A stretch of 9,546 bases of DNA from Streptosporangiaceae bacterium. GTDB taxonomy: Bacteria > Actinomycetota > Actinomycetes > Streptosporangiales > Streptosporangiaceae. The notes beneath the pieces are model-generated. The model did no database searches. It saw only the letters and a list, made by a program, of their open reading frames with translations, and was not told the origin of the DNA. Each line of letters starts with the position of its first letter. The first letter of the stretch is position 1. Where the stretch lies: contig JASHOI010000026.1 of the NCBI GenBank assembly GCA_030041195.1, forward strand, positions 1 to 9,546. The letters are read 5' to 3'. This document shows positions 1 to 6,158 of this stretch, piece by piece. A program made the position numbers and the translations under genes.

Positions 1-453
1 CTCGACCAGCGCCCCGGCGACCCCGTCCACGGCGTCCGGCAGCGGATACAGCGCGGTGACCGGCATCGCCATCTGCTCGGCGAGCGCGCCGGGGAAGCCG
101 CCGCGGATGCCCACCTCGTACCGGTCCTCGCAGACGTGCGCCCGGCCGCTCCGGCAGCGGTCGCATTTGCCGCAGCCCAGCATGGTGTCGCCGGTCACCC
201 GCTGGCCCAGCCAGACAGCGTCGGTGTTGTGGGTCACCGCGCTGACGGTCCCGCACCACTCGTGGCCGAGCCGGAGCGGGTACCCCGCGTGGCCCTGGTC
301 CAGGTAGGCCATCTCGCCGGTGAAGATCTCGACATCGGTGCCGCACACGCCAGCCCGCTCGATGTCGATGACCACCTGGCCCGGCGCTGGCCTCGGGTTC
401 TCGACGTCGGCAACCTCCGACCGGCCGGGGCCGGTCACCACGAATGCCCTCAT
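1..453 (-). CDS. Zn-dependent medium-chain alcohol dehydrogenase (N-terminal part, runs off left edge)
   Basis: The open frame of 151 codons reads from ATG at 453 to the window edge without a stop. It shows the GroES-like catalytic domain of zinc-dependent medium-chain dehydrogenases (threonine, sorbitol or galactonate dehydrogenase type). GVCGTD carries the catalytic zinc ligand Cys37, GHE gives His64-Glu65, and Cys94, Cys97, Cys100 and Cys108 form the structural zinc lobe. The NAD(P)-binding Rossmann domain should lie beyond the edge. An in-frame TGA 11 codons upstream makes this ATG the earliest ATG start; no strong Shine-Dalgarno sequence precedes it. Family members oxidise a secondary alcohol or polyol in the cytosol with NAD(P)+. 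The substrate cannot be read from this part. The gene is divergent from a sugar-acid-type dehydratase about 100 bp away, which suggests a shared carbohydrate catabolic role (inference). Confidence 0.9.
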   Translation of the reverse strand, partial: MRAFVVTGPGRSEVADVENPRPAPGQVVIDIERAGVCGTDVEIFTGEMAYLDQGHAGYPLRLGHEWCGTVSAVTHNTDAVWLGQRVTGDTMLGCGKCDRCRSGRAHVCEDRYEVGIRGGFPGALAEQMAMPVTALYPLPDAVDGVAGALVE

Positions 454-550
454 GCCAGCGCCGCCGCGGCAGCCAGGTCCAGGTCACGAGTAAGTTGTGT
501 GGACATTTGCAGATGTTAGAACTTTGGTGCAGGAAGGCGGAAGAGCGCCG
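454..550. promoter_or_regulatory. Divergent intergenic region with candidate 14-bp operator
   Basis: This 97-bp spacer must hold promoters for both the dehydrogenase (minus) and the dehydratase (plus). It is visibly less GC-rich around 491-530. At 503-516 lies ACATTTGCAGATGT, a near-perfect palindrome in which six of seven base pairs match around a central TGCA. It sits midway between the two start codons, as expected for the operator of a repressor acting on both genes. A weak plus-strand promoter could be TTGTGT (495-500) with TAGAAC (517-522) at 16-bp spacing. The regulator is not in the window. The palindrome is seen directly; its role is inferred. Confidence 0.4.
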
Positions 551-2266
551 ATGTCTGAGCAGCGCAGCTCACAGTGGTACGCCGGAGATAGCCGGAATGC
601 GTACATCCACCGCGCGTGGATGCGCCGGGGCCTGCCCGCTCATGCCTTCGACGGCCGCCCGCACATCGCGATCGCGAACACGGCGTCGGACCTGGCTCCG
701 TGCAACTCGCACCTGGACGAGGTCGCCGAGAGCGTCAAGCAGGGAGTCTGGGAGGCGGGCGGGGTCCCGATGAACCTTCCGGTCGTATCGCTCGGCGAGA
801 CGCTGGTCCGCCCGACGGCCATGCTGTGGCGGAACATGGCCGCGATGGCGGCCGAGGAGATGTTCCGGGCCAACCCGATCGACGGCCTGGTCCTCCTGGG
901 CGGCTGCGACAAGACCATCCCGTCGCTGCTGATGGCCGCGGCATCGGTCGACCTGCCGGCGATCGTGGTGCCCGGCGGGCCGATGCTGACCGGCACGTTC
1001 CGCGGCGTGGCCCTCGGCTGCGGGACCGACGTGTGGAAGCTCAGCGAGGAGGTCCGCGCCGGGAACCTGTCCGCGCAGGACTTCCTCGGCTCCGAGTCGT
1101 CGATGATCCGCAGCCGGGGGCACTGCAACACCATGGGCACGGCGTCGACCATGGCCTGCATGGCCGAGGCCCTCGGGACGACGATCCCCGGCATCGCCGG
1201 GACCCCCGCGCCGGACAGCCGGCTCCTCGAGACCGCGCACGCCAGTGGCCGTCTCGCCGTGCAGATGGTCTCGCAGGAGCTGCGACCGAGCCGGCTGTTC
1301 AGCCGGGGATCCTTCCTGAACGCGATAGTCGCGCTGGCCGCGGTCGGCGGATCGACTAACGCGGTGGTGCATTTGCTGGCCATCGCCGGGCGGCTCGGGA
1401 TCGATCTGTCGCTCGACGACTTCGACGCGACCGGGTCTGGCGTGCCGCTGCTGGTCGATCTGCAGCCGGCCGGGCGGCACCTGATGGAGGACTTCCACCG
1501 GGCCGGCGGCCTGCTCGCGGTGCTGCGCGAGGTGCGTGACCTGCTCGACCCTGCGGCGCTCACCGTGACCGGGCGGCCTCTGGCCGACCACCTCGACGAC
1601 GCGCGGATCTGGGATGAGACCGTGATCAGGCCGCGCAGCGATCCGCTGCAGGACGAGGCCGGCATCGCGGTGCTGCGCGGCAGCCTCGCCCCGGACGGCG
1701 CGGTGATCAAGCCCGCGGCCGCGTCGCCGGAACTGCTGCGGCACCGGGGCCGGGCGGTGGTCTTCGACAGCATCGAGGACTTCCACCGGCGCATCGACGA
1801 CCCCGGCCTGGACGTGGACGCCGACTCGGTGCTGGTGCTGCGCGGCTGCGGGCCCAAGGGCTACCCGGGGATGCCCGAGGTGGCGAACCTGCCGCTGCCG
1901 CCCAAGCTGCTGGAACAAGGCGTGCGGGACATGGTGCGGATCTGCGACGGCCGGATGAGCGGCACCGCCTACGGCACCGTGGTGCTGCACGTCGCGCCGG
2001 AGGCCGCGGCCGGCGGCCCGCTGGGCCTGATCAGGACCGGCGACGTCATCGAGCTCGATGTCGCGGCGCGGCGGCTGGACGTGGACGTGCCAGCGGAAGA
2101 GCTGCGGCGGCGCGAGCCGCCAGCGGCGGCGATGGCCGGGTACGCCGCCCCGGGCCGCGGCTGGCAACGTCTGTACGTGGACCACGTGCTCCAGGCCGAC
2201 CGGGGCGCCGACCTCGACTTCCTGGTCGGCGCCAGCGGCCACGAGGTGACCCGCGAATCGCACTGA
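551..2266 (+). CDS. IlvD/Edd family dehydratase (sugar-acid or dihydroxy-acid dehydratase)
   Basis: This 571-residue protein has the full length of the IlvD/Edd family, which removes water from a 2,3-dihydroxy acid to give a 2-keto acid using an Fe-S cluster and Mg2+. Fe-S ligand candidates are Cys51 (APCNSH), Cys119 (GGCDKT) and Cys192 (RGHCNT). Lys121 matches the carbamylated, Mg-binding lysine, and Ser470 in DGRMSGTAYG is the catalytic base. Three cysteines imply a [2Fe-2S] cluster, as in L-arabinonate and D-xylonate dehydratases. The C-terminal run RLYVDHV..AD..DLDFLVG also resembles the pentonate dehydratase branch more than biosynthetic IlvD. I chose the ATG at 551 because the family begins close to the SRNAYIHRAW segment and AGGAAGG/GGAAGAG lies upstream; an in-frame GTG at 497 would add 18 unlike residues and overlap the palindrome. 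The neighbouring alcohol dehydrogenase supports sugar oxidation. Exact substrate unknown. Confidence 0.92.
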   Translation: MSEQRSSQWYAGDSRNAYIHRAWMRRGLPAHAFDGRPHIAIANTASDLAPCNSHLDEVAESVKQGVWEAGGVPMNLPVVSLGETLVRPTAMLWRNMAAMAAEEMFRANPIDGLVLLGGCDKTIPSLLMAAASVDLPAIVVPGGPMLTGTFRGVALGCGTDVWKLSEEVRAGNLSAQDFLGSESSMIRSRGHCNTMGTASTMACMAEALGTTIPGIAGTPAPDSRLLETAHASGRLAVQMVSQELRPSRLFSRGSFLNAIVALAAVGGSTNAVVHLLAIAGRLGIDLSLDDFDATGSGVPLLVDLQPAGRHLMEDFHRAGGLLAVLREVRDLLDPAALTVTGRPLADHLDDARIWDETVIRPRSDPLQDEAGIAVLRGSLAPDGAVIKPAAASPELLRHRGRAVVFDSIEDFHRRIDDPGLDVDADSVLVLRGCGPKGYPGMPEVANLPLPPKLLEQGVRDMVRICDGRMSGTAYGTVVLHVAPEAAAGGPLGLIRTGDVIELDVAARRLDVDVPAEELRRREPPAAAMAGYAAPGRGWQRLYVDHVLQADRGADLDFLVGASGHEVTRESH

Positions 2267-2268
2267 CT

Positions 2269-2297
2269 CTGACGTTGACGTCAAGGTCCGCTAGGAT
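2269..2297 (+). promoter_or_regulatory. Promoter with MerR-type dyad in front of the exporter
   Basis: The dyad TGACGT-TG-ACGTCA (2270-2283) has two perfect 6-bp arms, and within it TTGACGTCAA (2275-2284) is itself a perfect 10-bp palindrome. CTGACG (2269-2274) followed 17 bp later by TAGGAT (2292-2297) makes a credible -35/-10 pair, so the dyad overlaps the -35 and the spacer. Transcription would then begin about 35 bases before the exporter start. A MerR-family gene closes the same likely operon, making it the obvious binder. MerR proteins usually bind dyads inside an elongated 19-20 bp spacer; here the apparent spacer is normal, so the mode could be repression (inference). Confidence 0.5.
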
Positions 2298-2337
2298 CTA
2301 TCCGGGCAGGATCACCGGCAACCACTAGGGACGGCAC

Positions 2338-4224
2338 ATGCGAGTGGCGGGGCAGGAGCAGGCGGCGGCCGCTAGCGGGCAGGGCAGGGGTGTCCACTAC
2401 AAGTGGATCGCGCTGTCCAACACCACGCTCGGGATCTTGATGGTCACCATCAACCAGTCGATCCTGCTGATCTCGCTGCCGGACCTGTTGCGGGGCATCA
2501 ACCTCAACCCGCTCGTGCCGTCGAACACCTCCTACTTCCTGTGGATCTTCATGGGGTTCATGCTGGTCACCGCCGTGCTGGTGGTCAGCTTCGGACGGGT
2601 GGGCGACATCTACGGCCGGGTCCGCATGTACAACCTCGGCTTCGCCGTCTTCACGCTGTTCTCGATCCTGCTGTCGGTCACCTGGCTCAGCGGGCCGGCC
2701 GGGGCGCTGTGGATCATCATCATGCGGGTGTTCCAGGGCGTCGGCGGCGCGTTCCTGTTCGCGAACTCGACCGCGATCCTGACCGACGCGTTTCCCCCGG
2801 ACGAGCGCGGCAAGGCGATGGGGATCAACGGCATCGCCGCGGTGGCCGGCTCGTTCGTCGGCCTGATGCTCGGCGGCATACTCGCCCCGATCGAATGGCG
2901 GCTCGTGTTCCTGGTGTCGGTCCCGTTCGGCCTGTTCGGCACCGTCTGGGCCTACCTCATGCTGCGCGACAACGGGGTCCGCATCCCGGCCAAGATCGAC
3001 TGGCTGGGCAACACCCTGTTCGCGGTCGGCCTGATCTCGATGCTGACCGGCATCGTGTACTCGCTGCTCCCCTACGGTGGCCACCCGGACGGATGGACCA
3101 ACCCCTGGGTGCTGGCCGGCGTCTTCGGCGGCATCGCGGTCCTGGTGGTGTTCGCCTTTGTGGAGACCAAGGTGGCGGCGCCGATGTTCCGGCTCGGCCT
3201 GTTCAAGGTCCGCGCGTTCACCGCCGGCAACATCGCCGGCCTGCTCGGCGCCCTGGGCCGGGGCGGCATCCAGTTCATGCTGATCATCTGGCTGCAGGGC
3301 ATCTGGCTGCCGCAGCACGGCAAGAGCTTCGCCGAGACCCCGCTGTGGGCGGGCATCTCGATGGTCCCGCTCACGGTCGGGTTCCTGATCGTCGGCCCGC
3401 TGGCCGGCGCGTTGTCCGACCGGTTCGGGGCCAGGCTGTTCGCCACCACCGGCCTGGTCGTCTCCGGATCCAGCTTCCTGCTCCTGGAACTGCTGCCGAT
3501 CAACTTCAGCTACATCTGGTTCGCGCTGCTGATCTTCATGTTCGCGGTCGGCATGGGGCTGTTCTTCGCACCCAACCAGGCCTCGGTCATGAACAGCCTG
3601 CCGCCGGACCAGCGTGGTGCCGGCGCCGGGATGCTGAACACGTTCCAGAACTCGGCCACGGTGCTGTCGATGGGCCTGTTCTTCACGATCGTCACCCTCG
3701 GCCTGGCGTCGCGGCTGCCGTCCCACCTGTACAAGGGGCTGGTCAGCGAAGGCGTGAACCCCGCGGCGGCGCACCTGGTCGCCAACGAGCCGCCGATCGG
3801 CAGCCTGTTCTCCGCGTTCCTCGGCTATAACCCGATCAAGGAACTGCTCGGGCCGACCGGGGCGCTGCAGAAGATGCCCGCCAAGCAGGCGGCCTACATC
3901 ACCGGCCGGTCGTTCTTCCCGCACCTGATCGAGGAGCCGTTCGCGGGCGGGCTGCACCTGGCGTTCACGTTCGCCGCCATCGCCACCGGCATCGCGCTCA
4001 TCGCCTCCGCCCTCCGCGGCAAGCGGTACTTCCACCAGGTCAAGCCGCTGTCCGAGGAGGTGGCCGAGGGCGCGGCCGACTCCGCCGAGGTGGTGGGGCT
4101 CGACGAGTCCCCGGCCGTGGCCGACCTCGACGGCACGGCGCACGCCGAGCCCACGACCAACGGCAGGCTGACCACGTCGGGCACCACCGGCGAGGGACTC
4201 GACGCATCCCGCGGGAGCGGGTAA
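2338..4224 (+). CDS. MFS exporter, DHA2 (14-helix) drug-resistance type
   Basis: This 628-residue integral membrane protein has about 14 hydrophobic segments, the layout of the DHA2/EmrB-QacA proton antiporters that export drugs or small metabolites. Motif A is seen as FGRVGDIYGRVR (85-96) after helix 2, with a second copy LSDRFGAR in the other half. RVFQGVGGA (130-138) matches motif B with its charged Arg130, and the glycine-rich GSFVGLMLGG (171-180) followed by WRLVF is motif C, typical of antiporters. The first helix reads VTINQSILLISLP, where most relatives have an LDxTIV-like motif with an acidic residue; here Asn-Gln replaces it. After the last helix comes a soluble acidic, Ser/Thr-rich tail of about 70 residues. 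AGGGACGG just upstream of ATG 2338 is the likely ribosome binding site. The merR-type gene starts within about 25 bases of its stop, so the two are probably co-transcribed. The exported compound is unknown. Confidence 0.9.
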   Translation: MRVAGQEQAAAASGQGRGVHYKWIALSNTTLGILMVTINQSILLISLPDLLRGINLNPLVPSNTSYFLWIFMGFMLVTAVLVVSFGRVGDIYGRVRMYNLGFAVFTLFSILLSVTWLSGPAGALWIIIMRVFQGVGGAFLFANSTAILTDAFPPDERGKAMGINGIAAVAGSFVGLMLGGILAPIEWRLVFLVSVPFGLFGTVWAYLMLRDNGVRIPAKIDWLGNTLFAVGLISMLTGIVYSLLPYGGHPDGWTNPWVLAGVFGGIAVLVVFAFVETKVAAPMFRLGLFKVRAFTAGNIAGLLGALGRGGIQFMLIIWLQGIWLPQHGKSFAETPLWAGISMVPLTVGFLIVGPLAGALSDRFGARLFATTGLVVSGSSFLLLELLPINFSYIWFALLIFMFAVGMGLFFAPNQASVMNSLPPDQRGAGAGMLNTFQNSATVLSMGLFFTIVTLGLASRLPSHLYKGLVSEGVNPAAAHLVANEPPIGSLFSAFLGYNPIKELLGPTGALQKMPAKQAAYITGRSFFPHLIEEPFAGGLHLAFTFAAIATGIALIASALRGKRYFHQVKPLSEEVAEGAADSAEVVGLDESPAVADLDGTAHAEPTTNGRLTTSGTTGEGLDASRGSG

Positions 4225-4245
4225 GCCTTGAAGAGGGCCGGGGAG

Positions 4246-4737
4246 GTGAACGGGGCGACGCACCGGATGGCCGCGGAGACCACGCCCGACCGCCGGGCGG
4301 AGCACGAAGAACTGCTCGGTATCGGCGCCGCAGCCGCGCAGGCCGGGGTCTCCGAGCGGGCCCTGCGCTATTACCAGCAGCTAGGCTTGCTCGAGCCCGC
4401 CTGCACCACGCCCGGCGGGCTGCGCCGTTACTCAGCGGACGACCTCGCCCGGGTGGCGCGCATCCGGGAACTGCAGACCCTGCTCGGGCTGAACCTCGAC
4501 GAGATCGCGATCGTGCTGCGCAACGAGGACCGCCTGGCCCAGATCCGCCGGGTCTATAAGGACAAGCGCACCAGCGACGAGGAGCGCTCCCAGCTGGGCC
4601 GCGAGTGCCTGGCGCTGCTGGAGAGCCTGCGCGGGACCGTCGAGGCCAAGCGGGCCTCCCTGGAGAGCTTCCTGGCCGACCTCGACGCCCGCATCAGCCG
4701 CTGCAAGGACGTTCTGAACCCCAAGGACCCCGGCTAG
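4246..4737 (+). CDS. MerR-family transcriptional regulator
   Basis: A winged-helix DNA-binding domain lies near the N terminus: LLGIGAAAAQAGVSERALRYY is the first helix-turn-helix with the conserved ALRYY, followed by GLLEP and the wing GGLRRYSADDL. A long charged helical stretch, suited to the antiparallel dimerisation coil of MerR proteins, occupies the C-terminal half. At about 163 residues there is no large drug-binding domain, and the few cysteines are scattered rather than arranged as a metal site, so the inducer is probably bound at or near the coil. The start is uncertain: GTG 4246 has AAGAGGG 8 nt upstream; TTG 4228 lies 3 nt after the exporter stop; ATG 4267 lacks a well-placed ribosome site. 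It probably controls the exporter through the dyad at 2270-2283 (inference from position). Its TAG overlaps the stop of the convergent gene. Confidence 0.9.
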   Translation: MNGATHRMAAETTPDRRAEHEELLGIGAAAAQAGVSERALRYYQQLGLLEPACTTPGGLRRYSADDLARVARIRELQTLLGLNLDEIAIVLRNEDRLAQIRRVYKDKRTSDEERSQLGRECLALLESLRGTVEAKRASLESFLADLDARISRCKDVLNPKDPG

Positions 4738-5117
4738 AACGAGCGGGTGCTTCCGGAAACCGGGATCAGTCCGTGGCCTTGGGATGCCCTGCCCCCGGCA
4801 TACGTGACCCAGGCGATCCGCCTCGAGTCATCGATCACGTACCAGATACGCCCGCCGCTGGTGACCTCGTACTGCCACCGCTCCAGCCGCTCCCCCTTCC
4901 ACAGCGCCATCCCGACGCTGCCTTTCAGCCGGTGGTGACGCTCGGGAGACGATCTTGCCCGCGGCCCCGCCCGGATCGCGTCGAACGCCCGCCGCATATT
5001 ACCGGCCGCCAGGCGGCCAAGCTCTTCCCATCCCTGGGCCGCCTCGCTGCTGGCGAAGCGCAGGTCATATTTCCCGCCGATCGGCGGAGCTGCCCGCTCG
5101 CCGCGCCAGGGACTCAT
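4734..5117 (-). CDS. Small RelE/ParE-like protein, possible type II toxin
   Basis: This 127-residue protein has the look of the RelE/ParE fold: an N-terminal strand (KYDLRF, 16-21), helices spanning about 24-50, then HHRLKG (61-66) and paired strands RWQYEVTSGGRIWYVIDD (80-97) and IAWVTYA. RelE/ParE toxins cleave mRNA on the ribosome or poison gyrase; which activity applies here cannot be told. From memory, similar proteins with the HRLKG...WQ.EVT.GGRIWY pattern are widespread and mostly uncharacterised in actinomycetes. The C-terminal end (about 18 residues) is unlike those relatives as I recall them. The ATG at 5117 overlaps the stop of the upstream gene in ATGA, with GAGGA adjoining, so translation is probably coupled. 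The stop codon shares a CTAG with the convergent merR-type gene. Toxin function is an inference. Confidence 0.72.
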   Translation of the reverse strand: MSPWRGERAAPPIGGKYDLRFASSEAAQGWEELGRLAAGNMRRAFDAIRAGPRARSSPERHHRLKGSVGMALWKGERLERWQYEVTSGGRIWYVIDDSRRIAWVTYAGGRASQGHGLIPVSGSTRSF

Positions 5118-5437
5118 TCCTCACGCGACGGAGGCGGCACCGGGCCCAGGTCACCCTCCTGGTCCCTGGTCAGGATGTCCAGGAGTACCGGATCGGCGAA
5201 TACCTCGGCGGAGTGCCGCCACTGAGCGAGGAACACCGCCACCGGAGCCAGGTTCCCCAGCGCTGCCGCCCCCTGGGTAACGTCCACGAGCTCGCCGGCC
5301 GACCCGGCCAAGGCACGGCCGTGCTGGACATCAACGGCGAGCAACTGGCAGTCGTCCAGCTCGGCGACCCGGCCGCCGTGGATGGCGCGTCTCACCCCTA
5401 CCAGGATTGCCAGCGATTTGTGCTCTTGATAGGTCAC
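5114..5437 (-). CDS. Small helical protein of unknown function, possible antitoxin partner
   Basis: I do not recognise this 107-residue protein. It starts with GTG at 5437, preceded at close range by GGCAGGGAC, and reads VTYQEHKSLAILVGVRRAI onward. It is mostly helical by eye, with an acidic C-terminal third (EVFADPVLLDIL...DQEGDLG) and a proline-rich end. Codon use fits the surrounding genes, including strong third-position G/C. Its TGA overlaps the ATG of the RelE/ParE-like gene by four bases, so the two form an operon with this gene first, the usual antitoxin-toxin order. No HTH or ribbon-helix-helix DNA-binding motif is obvious, so if it is an antitoxin it is not of a type I can name. A longer frame to 5749 is open but its extra part lies over the decayed regulator and does not look like protein. 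Confidence 0.6.
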   Translation of the reverse strand: MTYQEHKSLAILVGVRRAIHGGRVAELDDCQLLAVDVQHGRALAGSAGELVDVTQGAAALGNLAPVAVFLAQWRHSAEVFADPVLLDILTRDQEGDLGPVPPPSREE

Positions 5438-5445
5438 GTCCCTGC

Positions 5446-5574
5446 CGGATCCGCGGCTCCCTGCAACTGGGCAAGGTGATCCTGGCCGAGAGCCACGCCG
5501 AACTGGCCCGGCGACTGCCAAAGAAGGTTTCCTCCCTGACGCTTCTCTGCGGCGTCTCCGCGGGCGTCCCCTAG
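5446..5574 (+). pseudogene. Short coding-like fragment, unidentified (possible gene remnant)
   Basis: A plus-strand frame reads RIRGSLQLGKVILAESHAEL and on to a TAG at 5572-5574, with mostly G or C at third positions and a plausible protein-like composition. The first part lies between two other features on the opposite strand. A GTG at 5476 could start a 32-residue peptide, but no good ribosome site precedes it. It may be the C-terminal tail of a lost gene, consistent with the decay next to it. I do not recognise a family, and chance cannot be excluded. Confidence 0.25.
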
Positions 5575-6096
5575 TAACGGTGCTCGGCAAGTACGTCCGC
5601 CGTGATTCGCTGGGCCTTCTTCGCCCGTCGCCCGCTGGCCAGCACGAGGTTGGTGTAGAGCGAGTCGATGACGAGCAGGTGAGCCAAGCGGCTGGCCATG
5701 GCTTCCACTCGGTACGTCGTCTCGTACCCGCCAGCGACGAGGACGACATCGGCGAGTTCAGTAAGTGGTGTGGTGCTGAAGCTGGTGACCGCGATCACCC
5801 CCAGCTCCGGCCTCTTTGGCGCCCCGGATGGCGCCGAGGGTTTCCTGTGCAGCGCCCGTATGGCGGGCCCGGACATGCTGAACGTGCACGTCCGGAGGTG
5901 CATCGGCGTCAATGCCGATCGTTGTCAGCCGGTAGGCGGCATCCTGCGCAAGCGGCGCGCTGGTGCCTACGCCCAGGCACAGTACCCAGCGTGCGCCGGC
6001 CAGCAGATCGATCGCGTGCATCAGCTCGGTCGCACCCACGCTGGCGGTCGCCGGGCGCAGCGCCTCGCCGCTGCTGCTGGCCAGCTTCCTCAGCAC
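5571..6096 (-). pseudogene. Broken RpiR/MurR-type regulator (SIS domain remnant)
   Basis: Two minus-strand frames together spell a sugar isomerase (SIS) domain like that of RpiR/MurR regulators. The upstream frame gives WVLCLGVGTSAPLAQDAAYRL, then DVHVQHVRARHTGAAQETLG; the downstream frame gives GVIAVTSFSTTPLTELADVV and ends in AEHRY at TAG 5571-5573. Three lesions are visible. The N-terminal RpiR helix-turn-helix, about 100 residues in the family, is missing: the space is occupied by the divergent phosphoesterase. About a dozen residues that normally precede SHTG are absent near 5862/5863, in frame. A run of five Cs on the plus strand (5798-5802) shifts the frame; four would restore it. Intact relatives bind a sugar phosphate through the SIS domain to control sugar catabolism. 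This copy is very unlikely to bind DNA. Confidence 0.8.
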
Positions 6097-6145
6097 AGCG
6101 GCAGCTTCGGAATGGTCACGATACCCTGGGACCAGGAAAAATCCC

Positions 6146-6152
6146 GGAAGGG
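6146..6152 (+). promoter_or_regulatory. Ribosome binding site deciding the phosphoesterase start
   Basis: GGAAGGG stands 6 nt before the GTG at 6159. It fixes the start of the metallophosphoesterase there rather than at any of the earlier in-frame codons that would extend the frame across the decayed regulator. Confidence 0.7.
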
Positions 6153-6158
6153 CTTGGA

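Noticed and set aside
497..550. Earlier GTG start for the dehydratase
   Set aside because: It adds 18 residues unlike the family and would place coding sequence over the palindrome at 503-516.
569..2284. Long minus-strand frame of 571 codons opposite the dehydratase
   Set aside because: It is antisense to a gene with intact motifs; its translation is rich in Arg, His, Gly and Gln without any domain, as expected for a shadow in GC-rich DNA.
4204..4227. Terminator between exporter and merR-type gene
   Set aside because: No stable hairpin with a T-run is present and the genes are almost contiguous, so read-through is more likely.
2281..4305. Minus-strand frame of 674 codons opposite the exporter
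   Set aside because: The translation is dominated by Asp, Gln, Glu, His and Arg, the mirror of codons for hydrophobic helices; the plus-strand protein is a clear exporter.
5438..5749. Extension of the possible antitoxin to 211 residues
   Set aside because: The extra residues are Arg/Ser/Pro-rich and out of frame with the SIS remnant that occupies the same bases.
6125..6136. CCTGG-GA-CCAGG inverted repeat upstream of the phosphoesterase
   Set aside because: A 5-bp GC-rich arm is common by chance in this DNA, and no promoter element nearby gives it a role.
5580..6158. Upstream extension of the phosphoesterase to 456 residues
   Set aside because: The added part is not protein-like, lies over the SIS remnant, and the good ribosome site sits before GTG 6159.
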